Assembly: GCF_000701505.1 (NCBI RefSeq)
Contig: NZ_JNJB01000013.1
Location: forward strand, 166,878-230,877
Source: Dyadobacter crusticola DSM 16708
GTDB lineage: Bacteria; Bacteroidota; Bacteroidia; Cytophagales; Spirosomataceae
Direction: 5' to 3'
DNA: 64,000 nt
The translations under genes were made by a program, and so were the position numbers. This document shows, in pieces, positions 45,243-53,464 of this stretch (position 1 is the first letter of the stretch; each line of letters starts with the position of its first letter). Below the pieces are notes generated by a model. The model did no database searches and was not told the DNA's origin. It saw only the letters and a program-made list of their open reading frames with translations.

Positions 45243-46991
45243 ATGAAAAATACAGGAATTTACAGGGCGCTCACGATAGCCGCATTTCTACTGGCTTTTA
45301 TCGGTTGTACAAGCCTGGATGAAGAAATACTTGACGAATCCCTCACGGGAACAGGCGAAGCTGAGCTTGTAAGCGGGTCCATAGCTCCGGTATACGGTTT
45401 GCTCCGCGCCGGGGTGTGGCTGCATACCAACAATTTCGGACTGCAGGAGGTGGCTTCCGACGAAGGTATCCTTCCTTATCGGGGTGGTACCGACTGGTAC
45501 GACGGCGGTAAGTTCATCGCGGTTCACCAGCATTTGATGACGCCAAGTAATGGCCTCGTAACCGATACCTGGACGCAAATCACGCTTACTCTATCGAGAG
45601 CTGTCATTGCTGCCGAAAGATTGAATGCAGCTGCTAAAAATGGCAATGCCGAGGCGCAGGCAGGTTACTACGAAATGGTTGCGATGAAAGCATACCTGAA
45701 TATGCTGGCGCTGGACAACTGGGGGCTGGTTTTCACAAAAGAGCTTTCGAGTGATGTATCCAAAATCCTGAGAGGACAGGAAGCTATCGCTTATATCGAA
45801 AGCGAGCTTTTATCGGTAGTTGATGTGATCAGCAAAGACAAATATCCGGGCAGGCTGAACCAGAATGCGGTGAAAGCTTTGCTGGCGCGTTTGTATTTGA
45901 ATGCTGCCGTATATCGCAATCCGTATGGTACGCCCGAATTCCGGAAGGACGATATGGACAAGGTAATTAAATACACCGATGAAATCATTGCCGGACCGTA
46001 CTCACTGGCTCCTGAATACTTCGATTTGTTCAGTGACGACAACCATACCAGCCCGGAACTGATCTTTGCGCTTGACCAGCGGGGAGTGCTGGAAACCGAT
46101 CACCAGCGGTGGGCATATTGGTCTATATCCGGTGATCAGATACCAAGACCGGAGTTCCCGAATACGCGTGGAACGGACGCCGTAGCAGCAACTTCCGACT
46201 TTTACCAAACCTGGGTTGATGCTTATGGCAGCACGGACCCTGCTGATGCGGATGCGCGTTTTTTCAAGAGAAACACCATTGTCCCTGAAAATCTGAAAGA
46301 CCTTACAGGAGTTACGCCATTGAATGACACGGAGCATTATTACTCCGTAGAGGCCACGCAGTTTGAAATGGACAGGGGAATTTTGCGTGGAATCATCTGG
46401 GGACCCAGAAAAGACGGAAGCGGCAATATTTTAAAATCCTCCGACGGCAAAGTAAGAATATATCCGGTGATCAACAGGAGAACCAGCGGAGCGAACCTGA
46501 CCTATGTGAACCACACCCGCAATGTTGACTTTACCGGCCCGGGCAGTTTGCACAACACAGGCTATCGCTTTTCGAAGTATCAGTTCAGCCACACGGGAAA
46601 CAATTGCTGCAGTTACAGCAGTGTCGACCTGGTGCTGATCCGCCTGGGCGAGATTTACCTGATGCGTGCGGAAGCGAAGCTGAGAAATGGTGATAATGCC
46701 GGAGCTTTGGCGGACATCAATAAGTTAAGAACATCAAGAAATGCGCGGCCAGCCCAGACTCCAAAAGCGCTGACGAGCATTAACCTCGACATATTGTTCC
46801 GCGAGTCGGGCTTCGAGCTGTATTGGGAAGGTTTCAGAAGAAACTACCAGATCCGCTTTGGAAAATATGAAGGCAACTGGACAGGAAAAACGGATAACAA
46901 TGTCAACAAACGGTTATTCCCAATTCCTCAGAGAGCCATTGACGGAGCTTCCAGCCAGGAAGGCTTTTTGGTACAAAATCAGGGATATTAA
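45243..46991 (+). CDS. RagB/SusD family nutrient-binding lipoprotein
   Basis: 582 residues. Lipobox LLAFIGC with Cys22 marks an outer-membrane lipoprotein. TPR-like helices cover about 60-260 (for example RAVIAAERLNAAAKNGNAEAQAGYYEMVAMKAY region), and the family C-terminus carries YLMRAEAKLRNGDNAGALADINKLRTSR and ELYWEGFRRNYQIRFGKYE. It forms the lid over the SusC barrel and captures glycans at the surface. It follows susC by 46 bases in the same operon and ends at a strong terminator. Confidence 0.95.
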   Translation: MKNTGIYRALTIAAFLLAFIGCTSLDEEILDESLTGTGEAELVSGSIAPVYGLLRAGVWLHTNNFGLQEVASDEGILPYRGGTDWYDGGKFIAVHQHLMTPSNGLVTDTWTQITLTLSRAVIAAERLNAAAKNGNAEAQAGYYEMVAMKAYLNMLALDNWGLVFTKELSSDVSKILRGQEAIAYIESELLSVVDVISKDKYPGRLNQNAVKALLARLYLNAAVYRNPYGTPEFRKDDMDKVIKYTDEIIAGPYSLAPEYFDLFSDDNHTSPELIFALDQRGVLETDHQRWAYWSISGDQIPRPEFPNTRGTDAVAATSDFYQTWVDAYGSTDPADADARFFKRNTIVPENLKDLTGVTPLNDTEHYYSVEATQFEMDRGILRGIIWGPRKDGSGNILKSSDGKVRIYPVINRRTSGANLTYVNHTRNVDFTGPGSLHNTGYRFSKYQFSHTGNNCCSYSSVDLVLIRLGEIYLMRAEAKLRNGDNAGALADINKLRTSRNARPAQTPKALTSINLDILFRESGFELYWEGFRRNYQIRFGKYEGNWTGKTDNNVNKRLFPIPQRAIDGASSQEGFLVQNQGY

Positions 46992-47002
46992 ATTCCTATA
47001 TT

Positions 47003-47050
47003 AAACAAAAACGAGGCTGTCTCAATTGGGACAGCCTCGTTTTTGTTTTG
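47003..47050. terminator. Strong terminator after susD
   Basis: Stem ACGAGGCTGTC (47011-47021) with its complement 47030-47040, flanked by complementary A-rich and T-rich runs. It can work for susD on the plus strand and, through its A-run, for the 47101 gene on the minus strand. Confidence 0.9.
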
Positions 47051-47100
47051 ACCATTAGTCAACTTTAAGGTCGCATTAGCAGAGCTCTTGGTCAAGAATC

Positions 47101-47790
47101 TTAGGCCGCATCCTCATCCTCCACCACATCAGCATGGGCTTCGGCTTCGTAACTGTCTGCGTACTTGATATCGCCAAGCAAGTATTCCGAGCTCACAATG
47201 TCGTAGGTAACAGCGGTTTCACTTTTGGAAATGACGTTCAATTGCCAGAGAATGTCTTTGGCCTCTTCGAAACGATCGCCTTCTAGCTGGTCTGAAAAGA
47301 GACGCTTCACCAAACTGCGGTCGGACATGCCCGCTGCCAGTATCCTCAGAATGGGAGCTTCCGGGTTTTCATCAAAAATGGTTACATCTCCCTCTATTTC
47401 AATGGAGAACCGGACTGCCTCTGTGCGCGGGAACTTGCCATTGTAAGCGTCGTGAAGCAATTGGGTAGACCGGAAAAGATCAGGATGTAAATGCAGCTCG
47501 GGATATTCCTCCCAAAGTTTTTCAGTCAGGATTTCATGTGACAAATTCTGGATCTGGCCGTCGGTCAGGCGATCGGCTATGGTGTAATCCAAAACGATTT
47601 TGGCGGCTTCCTCGGGCTCAAAGTCCGTCAGCGACATCATGCACATTTCTTTCAGCTCAGCATCCTTGATTTCAGAGGGATTATCATAATCCATCGCATT
47701 CAACAAATTGATCAGATCACTTTTTTCCCACGATCCCGGCAGCTCCTGAATTTGCGCGAACGACAACACTTTTACTTTAAATTGACTCAT
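47101..47790 (-). CDS. Conserved cytoplasmic protein of unknown function
   Basis: 229 residues from ATG 47790 (MSQFKVKVLSFAQIQELPGSW); 14 further in-frame codons upstream lack support. Acidic, without signal or membrane segment. A helical N-terminal half (WEKSDLINLLNAMDYDNPSEI, EMCMMSLTDFEPEEAAKIVLDY) is followed by a beta-like half and an acidic tail EAEAHADVVEDEDAA. I do not recognise the family. It is convergent with susD across the shared terminator. Confidence 0.6.
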   Translation of the reverse strand: MSQFKVKVLSFAQIQELPGSWEKSDLINLLNAMDYDNPSEIKDAELKEMCMMSLTDFEPEEAAKIVLDYTIADRLTDGQIQNLSHEILTEKLWEEYPELHLHPDLFRSTQLLHDAYNGKFPRTEAVRFSIEIEGDVTIFDENPEAPILRILAAGMSDRSLVKRLFSDQLEGDRFEEAKDILWQLNVISKSETAVTYDIVSSEYLLGDIKYADSYEAEAHADVVEDEDAA

Positions 47791-47956
47791 TATTGTAGCG
47801 AATAGATTGGAATGCCCGCCCCTGAAAATCAAGAGCGAACGGCAGGGACAAACGTCTCTGCGTCAGTTTCTTTCATCTGTAGCATAATCGTGCCGCGGGC
47901 AGCGTAAGTGGTTTGCTCTCACAGCCGGCGGAAGCCGTGAACAAGTTCTGAAGCAA

Positions 47957-47983
47957 CAAAAAAGGACTGTCGCCAACAGTCCT
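47957..47983 (-). terminator. Intrinsic terminator of the 96-residue gene
   Basis: Stem AGGACTGT (47963-47970) / ACAGTCCT (47976-47983), then a T-run on the minus strand. It starts 6 bases after the stop codon of the gene at 47990. Confidence 0.75.
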
Positions 47984-47989
47984 CAACAT

Positions 47990-48280
47990 CTAGGCTTTCG
48001 CTCCCATTTTTTCGAGCCCTTCCCAAAGTACTTTCAGGTCAAAAAGAGCGGACTTTTCAGCTTGATCAAACGGGATATTAGAGTGATAAAGCGCCAGATC
48101 GTGGATCAATTTGAGCGAGTGGGATAATTCCCGACAGCCCTGACAATCGACGATATACAGAAAATCTGCCTGCGACTGCGTCAGCGGAGCGCCGACATCC
48201 AATGCGTCACGTGCATTATTCGTCGGGTTGACTGAATTTGCATTCGAGTCGACACCTTCTCCATTCGGTAGAGTTTGCAT
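47990..48280 (-). CDS. Small protein of unknown function behind a switch-like leader
   Basis: 96 residues, no signal peptide. The N-terminal 30 residues are polar (start MQTLPNGEGVDSNANSVNPT). The core TQSQADFLYIVDCQGCRELSHSLKLIHDLALYH holds a C-x2-C pair and three His that could bind metal or redox partners, then a helical end (SALFDLKVLWEGLEKM). I recognise no family. ATG 48280 is the only in-frame ATG near the start. Its own terminator and a -7-bearing leader argue that it is a real single-gene unit. The start region is one arm of a 19-base perfect inverted repeat with the leader. Confidence 0.6.
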   Translation of the reverse strand: MQTLPNGEGVDSNANSVNPTNNARDALDVGAPLTQSQADFLYIVDCQGCRELSHSLKLIHDLALYHSNIPFDQAEKSALFDLKVLWEGLEKMGAKA

Positions 48281-48452
48281 TTGAAATGGATAAAAATGTG
48301 AAAAAGAGTGGAGAGGTCACCGCAAACTCTACCGAATGGAATTTTCGATCAGGCTTCGGGACTTGCACCCGTATGCCTCTCCAAGGCCATTTTGGCCTGA
48401 TTTTTAGTAAAAATTCCATAAGTAATATTGTAAAGTTTGCGGGGCAAATATA
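48260..48452 (-). promoter_or_regulatory. Candidate structured leader (riboswitch-like) of the 96-residue gene
   Basis: Minus-strand -7 element TATATTTG (48452-48445), then a leader of about 155 bases. Arm 1 (48440-48395, three helical segments of 11, 10 and 7 pairs) can pair with arm 2 (48354-48322) to close a junction. The junction holds a GCCT/AGGC hairpin and a CGGG-TGCAAGT-CCCG hairpin, whose loop resembles a T-loop. Alternatively arm 2 (48340-48322) pairs over 19 perfect bases with arm 3 (48278-48260), which begins with the G of the start codon. GGAGAGG in the junction (48382-48376) can also pair with CCTCTCC (48316-48310). The two states exclude each other. Confidence 0.5.
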
Positions 48453-48567
48453 GGGGAAAATTTGGATCGGCAGTGAGGGAATGAACTAACGGTAAGACCT
48501 TACAAACACATGAGTTGATGAAGATAAAGCTGCTTCTGCGAGAAAATAAATAGGAAGGTTTTTTCCA

Positions 48568-48575
48568 TAGCTTTG
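48568..48575 (+). promoter_or_regulatory. -7 element of the DUF6934 unit
   Basis: TAGCTTTG fits TAnnTTTG exactly and lies 18 bases before ATG 48594, predicting a very short leader. No clear -33 TTG. Confidence 0.35.
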
Positions 48576-48593
48576 CGGTATAGCCGTCTATGC

Positions 48594-49118
48594 ATGAACC
48601 TTCCGAGTTACGATACCGTTGCCTATGCCGAAAATGCCTTCCAGTTTTATAGTAAAGGCAATCACAATATGCTGATCGCTATTGTGAAGCTACCCGGGAG
48701 TGACAATGAATACAATCTCGGCTTCGGGGTTTGGGATCGCAAGACTAATAAGATCGATGATAAAATTTCGGTTAATGATGGTGATCGAGACCAGATTTTA
48801 GCAACGGTGGCAAAAAAGGCACTTGAATACATTGATAGCCATCCTGAAATAAAGCTCTTGGCCACCGGTTCAGTCAGGAAGAAGGAAGATTCTAACGAGT
48901 TCGAAATGCGTCTAAGAACGCGCTTGTATCAGATGGGCATTAACAAACACTTCGACTACTTGGTACAGCGGTATAATATCGAAGGGTTTAAAGCTGTCAA
49001 AAACAAGGAAGGCGAAATAGAGGGAGATTGGCCAGATTGGAAGGGCGAATGGGTTCCATTCACAAAAGGCACCAATTATGACGCATTTTCGTTAAATTTG
49101 AAGAAAGGATTACCTTGA
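48594..49118 (+). CDS. DUF6934 family protein
   Basis: 174 residues from ATG 48594 (MNLPSYDTVAYAENAFQFYSKG). An earlier in-frame ATG at 48573 overlaps the -7 element and is unlikely. Family landmarks: IAIVKLP, YNLGFGVWD, DDKISVNDGDRDQILATVAKKALEYID, LLATGSVRKK, RTRLYQMGI and EWVPFTKGTNYDAFSL near the end. I recall DUF6934 as widespread in Bacteroidota, of unknown function, and often followed by a small gene, as here. No signal peptide. The small partner gene starts 20 bases after its stop. Confidence 0.75.
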   Translation: MNLPSYDTVAYAENAFQFYSKGNHNMLIAIVKLPGSDNEYNLGFGVWDRKTNKIDDKISVNDGDRDQILATVAKKALEYIDSHPEIKLLATGSVRKKEDSNEFEMRLRTRLYQMGINKHFDYLVQRYNIEGFKAVKNKEGEIEGDWPDWKGEWVPFTKGTNYDAFSLNLKKGLP

Positions 49119-49138
49119 TAATCAACAGAGAGGGCAAT

Positions 49139-49393
49139 ATGGCAACTCAAACGACAAAGAGACAAAAAGAAACTGCTAAGTTCTTGATTGGGAACAAAGA
49201 ATTTATCTCCCCTACCAAACCTATGGTTTTTAGCAGCGCAAGACCAAGTATTTTTGCTTCCAAGTATACAGATGGCAAGGTAGCGAATCAAGAATCTTAC
49301 GTAAAGCCTTTTGTCATGCCTGACTTATTTCTAGAACAGGCAGAGGATATGGGCAATTTTGTCGATAAAAACCCAGTCCCCAAAAGAGACTAG
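49139..49393 (+). CDS. Small partner protein of the DUF6934 gene
   Basis: 84 residues from ATG 49139 (MATQTTKRQKETAKFLIGNKEF). Basic N-terminus, then FISPTKPMVFSSARPSIFASKY and an acidic end (LFLEQAEDMGNFVDKN). No domain recognised. An earlier in-frame ATA at 49121 would extend it to within three bases of the DUF6934 stop. The tight tandem arrangement suggests a two-component module such as a toxin-antitoxin pair, but nothing in the sequence proves activity. Confidence 0.5.
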   Translation: MATQTTKRQKETAKFLIGNKEFISPTKPMVFSSARPSIFASKYTDGKVANQESYVKPFVMPDLFLEQAEDMGNFVDKNPVPKRD

Positions 49394-49458
49394 CCAGGGC
49401 AAATTCCGCCGCTACCTATTCAAAAAACTATTTTCCTGACGTCAGGAAAATGCTCGGC

Positions 49459-49910
49459 TTACGCATTCAACTCCCTCAACACCAACCTCTGCAACTCCTC
49501 CTGCGGCAACAAAAGTTGATATTCCCACACCAATCGGCTTATTAATGTCCAGCAAAGCTATTTAAACATCCCAATGATTTTTATCGGCGCAGCGAATAAT
49601 GCCGATGGAAGGGTTTTCATTCTCGCTTTTTCCCAGACGATCATGTAAAGAGGCTTTGAAACTGTCAATTTTCCGTTCAATCGCCACCAGGGAACAGTAA
49701 ATTATGTCCCCAAGGCGAAACTGCCACAGCCTGCCGCAGTTTTGTATCTGCCTGATAATAATGCTCATAAAAGCGCTTCATATCCCAAAGATTCCGCGGA
49801 GACAAACCCATATCAGGAAACGCGTTTTTCAGACCAAAGGACAATACGATTCTCCTTGCTCATTCAGATTCAGTTCGCAATCCGCCAATTTAGCTTTTCG
49901 TATTGATAAT
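49459..49910 (-). pseudogene. Decayed DUF1016/YhcG-type PDDEXK nuclease gene
   Basis: Pieces of one protein in broken frames on the minus strand. 5' side: WRIAN, then GLSPRNLWDMKRFYEHYYQ with ADTKLRQAVAVSPWGH (49840-49700). Then IDSFKASLHDRLGKSENENPSIGIIRC (49660-49590), and finally DINKPIGV followed in another frame by WEYQLLLPQEELQRLVLREL and stop TAA at 49461-49459. These match the order of DUF1016 proteins, but the central nuclease region is largely missing and several frameshifts and stops are present. Non-functional remnant. Confidence 0.8.
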
Positions 49911-49912
49911 CA

Positions 49913-50626
49913 TCAATGACTAAGTGATCGCTCCACTGCCGCCAGGGCGTGTAATGTCGTGGTATCGAAAACAGGAACGCGGCTATCTTCCTGGCGGACT
50001 AAGAGCATAATCTCGGTACACCCTAAAATGACACCCTGTGCACCCCGGTCGACCAGATCTTCAATGATCCGCTTATATGCAAGGCGGGATGATTCTAAAA
50101 CTTGCCCGCGCACAAGTTGCTGATAAATGATGTCATGAACGGTCGCCCGGTCTTCTGAGTTGGGAATCAGTACTTCCAAGCCGAACTGGTTTTGCAAGCG
50201 TCGTTTATAGAAATCGCCTTCCATTGTAAAGGCTGTGCCTAAGAGTCCGACCTTGTCAATGTTTTGCTTTTTGATGGCCTCCCCTGTCGGGTCAGCAATA
50301 TGCAATAAGGGTATCGTGATACTTTCCTGCAATTCGTCAGCCATGCGGTGCATGGTATTGGACAGGATCAAAATGAAGTCAGCGCCGCCTCGTTCAAGTC
50401 TTTGAGCGGCGTCAATCATCACTTGGGTTGCCAAATCCCATTGTCCCTGGTGTTGGTACTGCTCGATCTCCGCAAAGTTCAGCGAATACATCAGAATCTT
50501 CGCAGAATAGAACTCGCCCAGCCGGTCACGCGTCGCTTCATTGATAATGCGGTAGTATTCTGCGCTGGATTCCCAGGAAAGACCACCAATCAGGCCGATA
50601 GTCTTTAATCGTGTGGTTTCGGTCAT
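49913..50626 (-). CDS. Aspartate/glutamate racemase family protein
   Basis: 237 residues. GLIGGLSWESSAEYYRIINE start, first active-site region LILSNTMHRMADEL, second VILGCTEIMLL with the conserved Cys. In classical racemases the first site is Cys (CNT); here the residue before Asn-Thr is Ser, as in YgeA-type enzymes with Thr/Ser at that place, which prefer one enantiomer. It probably racemises or interconverts Asp/Glu or a related amino acid in the cytoplasm. Lone gene with an upstream gap of about 80 bases to the antiporter. Confidence 0.86.
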   Translation of the reverse strand: MTETTRLKTIGLIGGLSWESSAEYYRIINEATRDRLGEFYSAKILMYSLNFAEIEQYQHQGQWDLATQVMIDAAQRLERGGADFILILSNTMHRMADELQESITIPLLHIADPTGEAIKKQNIDKVGLLGTAFTMEGDFYKRRLQNQFGLEVLIPNSEDRATVHDIIYQQLVRGQVLESSRLAYKRIIEDLVDRGAQGVILGCTEIMLLVRQEDSRVPVFDTTTLHALAAVERSLSH

Positions 50627-50710
50627 TAGTGTTTGGTAAAATTGATTTGAATGCTAATGTCGTTTCACAAAATAACGACTTTAAACATTTATCAACCTGG
50701 CAGTATACCT

Positions 50711-51955
50711 CTATTTGGTTTCCTGCGCTAGTCTCTTGATCAATGAACCAATCGTAAGACCTTGTACGATAATAGAAAAGAGCACAATCACGAAGGTAAT
50801 CGACACGATGATGTTCTTATATGGACTGGACGGCAGCGACAGCGCAAGTGCAATCGAAATTCCGCCTCTCAAACCACCCCAAGTCATTATTTTCAAAGTA
50901 CCTGGTCCAAGTTGTTTGATAAACCCGAAAGCGGTGGCAGTAAAATAAAGCACGCCAAACCGGACTATAATGATCAGTATGGCTGTAAGCAGCCCGATAA
51001 TCATGTAATTTACTTCGAAGGTAACCATTACAATCTCCAAGCCGATCAGCAGGAACAGGATCGCATTGAGGATCTCGTCGGTGATTTCCCAGAATTTACC
51101 TAGATAATCTTTGGTGATATCGCTCATTGCGCGGGCCCTGCCCCGGTTGCCGGTCATAATACCCGCTACTACCATCGCCAACGGACCAGAAACGTGCAGA
51201 AAATGGCACAGTGAATACCCACCCATCACCATCGCCAGGGAGATCAGAATTTCTGTCTGAAAATGGTCAATGGATTTCATCAGCCGGTAACCTACAATAC
51301 CGATAACGCCGCCAGCAACAATGCCGCCCCCAGCCTCCTGAAGAAACAGCAGACCGATTTGCGGAGCACCAAAATTCTCAATCCCTACGGAAGCGATCTG
51401 CAATAAAGTAGCGAAAATCACCACGCCTATCCCATCGTTAAAGAGCGATTCGCCCACAATGTTGGTCTCAACGGTTTTGGACAATTTTGCTTTTGTCAAA
51501 ATACCCATCACTGCAATCGGGTCGGTGGGAGCAATCAATGCGCCCAAGAGCAAACAGAAAACCAGCGGAATGTCCACCTCAAAAAGTATTGTAAGGAAGT
51601 GGAATCCGTAGCCTACCATGAAGGTGGATAGTATTGTTCCGATTACAGCAAAGCTGGTAACTGTCTTTGCTGATTCTCTCAGATCAGGGAGGTGCATATG
51701 CAGCGAACCCGCAAATAAAAGGAAGCTCAGAAGGATCCCCAGGATGAATTCAGAAAAATCGATCAGCGCCAGCTCCCTGAATACCACTGCCGAAAAGCGA
51801 CTTGAAACCTGCCCTAGTGAGATCACCACCAATGCAACTACGGAACCCATCAGCATCAGGCTTATCCCGGAAGGAAGCTTGACAAAACGGACATTGATGT
51901 AAGAGAAGAATGCTGCAAGCGAAATCAGGATTGAGAAAAGTACAAATAATTCCAT
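50711..51955 (-). CDS. Cation:proton antiporter, CPA1 (NhaP) type
   Basis: 414 residues with about 12 membrane helices. CPA1 hallmarks: APTDPIAVMGIL (ion-binding unwound helix), VGESLFNDGIGVVIFATLL with the essential Asp, and GGLRGGISIALALSLP near the C-terminus. It exchanges Na+ or K+ for protons in the inner membrane. No large C-terminal cytoplasmic domain. A second, unrelated antiporter lies at 54693. The DUF421 gene starts 66 bases upstream on the same strand. Confidence 0.9.
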   Translation of the reverse strand: MELFVLFSILISLAAFFSYINVRFVKLPSGISLMLMGSVVALVVISLGQVSSRFSAVVFRELALIDFSEFILGILLSFLLFAGSLHMHLPDLRESAKTVTSFAVIGTILSTFMVGYGFHFLTILFEVDIPLVFCLLLGALIAPTDPIAVMGILTKAKLSKTVETNIVGESLFNDGIGVVIFATLLQIASVGIENFGAPQIGLLFLQEAGGGIVAGGVIGIVGYRLMKSIDHFQTEILISLAMVMGGYSLCHFLHVSGPLAMVVAGIMTGNRGRARAMSDITKDYLGKFWEITDEILNAILFLLIGLEIVMVTFEVNYMIIGLLTAILIIIVRFGVLYFTATAFGFIKQLGPGTLKIMTWGGLRGGISIALALSLPSSPYKNIIVSITFVIVLFSIIVQGLTIGSLIKRLAQETK

Positions 51956-52020
51956 GGGGTAAAATATTGCTCGTTTAAAAATTAAAAGCCGTTATTGATT
52001 TATGCGCGACGGGTTGCAGA

Positions 52021-52551
52021 TCAATGGCCGCTTACTGGTTTTACATTCGACAGCGGTGAATCCGGATCCGACAACTTACCATCCTTTACAACAGTAAACT
52101 TACCATTTGACTCCATTACAACAGCCTCAATGCCGGAAATCGAAGTTACACCCTGACTTCTTAATACCGACCGAATTTCATCTTCTGTGACCCTTTCTTT
52201 TTTGAGTGCATCATTTAGGAAGTTCCCTTTGAAAAACACGAGAGTCGGCTCGGAACTGATCAGTCTGGAAAATGACTTGGACCGCACCGAGGCACTTGCC
52301 AATAAGTATTGAAGAAAGATCAAAAGCGCCAGTGCCAGTGTGCCGTCGGCCAGAGCCACATCTTTATTTAATAACACAGTCGCTAGCGTTGATCCCAGCG
52401 CTACCGTCACGATAAAATCAAACTCTTTCATTTGAGATAATGTCCTCTTTCCTGAAATCCTCAACATCAGTACGAGTGAGAAATAGGCCAGAATGCAAAT
52501 GATAAATGTGCGCATCAGGCTCTCCCAGCTGCTAAAAAATATTTGATCCAT
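52021..52551 (-). CDS. DUF421 (YetF-like) membrane protein
   Basis: 176 residues from ATG 52551 (MDQIFFSSWESLMRTFIICI). The preceding 22 in-frame codons are not family-like. Three N-terminal helices, conserved RISGKRTLSQMKEFDFIVTVALGSTLATV, then a small soluble domain with SEPTLVFFKGNFLNDALKKERVTEDEIRSVLRSQGV. YetF-type proteins occur in spores and stress regulons and their function is unknown. It may be in an operon with the antiporter downstream. Confidence 0.86.
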   Translation of the reverse strand: MDQIFFSSWESLMRTFIICILAYFSLVLMLRISGKRTLSQMKEFDFIVTVALGSTLATVLLNKDVALADGTLALALLIFLQYLLASASVRSKSFSRLISSEPTLVFFKGNFLNDALKKERVTEDEIRSVLRSQGVTSISGIEAVVMESNGKFTVVKDGKLSDPDSPLSNVKPVSGH

Positions 52552-52617
52552 AATGTATTCGGTGGTTAATGATGTACAAGACTGGCTAAATATCTGGAAG
52601 CAATGATCCCACACCAT

Positions 52618-52984
52618 TCCGCTGCAATTCTGACGAGTAGCAAAGCTGACTCAAAGATCCACAGGTAAGGGACTTAGCAGACAATATTATCGTCTTGCAA
52701 CGCGAAGAGATAATACAAATGAAGTCAATGCTATACAGGCTTTAATTGAAAAAAATCGATTCACAATTTCACAGGTAAATTTCTAGTAATTAATCACAAA
52801 AGATTCGATCATGCTAAAACTTATTCTTTGATGTATTTAACTCTTTCAAGCTCACAATAGGAAATGATCAATTCATTTCAAGCCTGAAACTTGGCACATC
52901 GGAGTCCTTCTTACAACTAAACAGACTAATAGTGACAATCCATAAAATCTGACTGTTTTCACAGGTTTCATTTTGGGATCTAAT
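52618..52984. other. Gene-free spacer
   Basis: 367 bases, AT-rich. Weak inverted segments such as ATTATC/GATAAT near 52690-52715 only. No coding frame, promoter or repeat that I can support. Confidence 0.4.
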
Positions 52985-53422
52985 TCAATCAGTTGTCAGT
53001 ACCACCTGCCCCTCGGGATAACCAATATCAGCGGCTCTTTCAGCAGTAATGAAAAAGCCTCGCGGTTCAAATATTGTTACCGTCTCTAACTCACTTTTAA
53101 GCTCCTTTCTGAATAGTCCGCGCGAACTTTTGAGCCTTCCCAGATTTTTAAGGCCGTTCCGCTCTGTTTTGGCCCACACTACATACGTGTCCCGAGATTC
53201 AACCAGCCTTTCAGGGGGCGAAAGATGACGCACTGATAAGTCGATTGAATAATTTTCATTTTTGTCTTTTTTGACTTTTACATTACCCTCCGCCGCAGGT
53301 ACAATTGCCGATTTACTAAACGTCATCTTTCTCGAACAAGCCGACATTCCGGAAAGCAATAGGATAAAAAATAAACTCAGTAAAAAGCGGGTATTTTGAA
53401 ATCGGATTTTCATTGTTCGCAT
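52985..53422 (-). CDS. Small lipoprotein of unknown function
   Basis: 145 residues from ATG 53422, or 142 from ATG 53413. The signal FLLSLFFILLLSGMSAC ends in a lipobox Cys. The mature region is basic and beta-like: VKVKKDKNENYSIDLSVRHL, TYVVWAKTERNGLKNLGRLK, ESVTIFEPRGFFITAE-type strands. It resembles Bacteroidota anti-sigma-type or beta-sandwich periplasmic proteins in outline only. Lone gene with 400 bases of spacer upstream. Confidence 0.6.
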   Translation of the reverse strand: MRTMKIRFQNTRFLLSLFFILLLSGMSACSRKMTFSKSAIVPAAEGNVKVKKDKNENYSIDLSVRHLSPPERLVESRDTYVVWAKTERNGLKNLGRLKSSRGLFRKELKSELETVTIFEPRGFFITAERAADIGYPEGQVVLTTD

Positions 53423-53464
53423 TTGATAATTGGTCTTGATTACTATTTTATTTTGATGGGGCAT

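Noticed and set aside
48352..48380. Possible tRNA T-arm or cobalamin riboswitch core (GGTGCAAGTCC) in the leader
   Set aside because: No D-arm or anticodon arm for a tRNA. The cobalamin CCCGCNACTG element and P7-P9 parts are missing. Only a T-loop-like hairpin remains.
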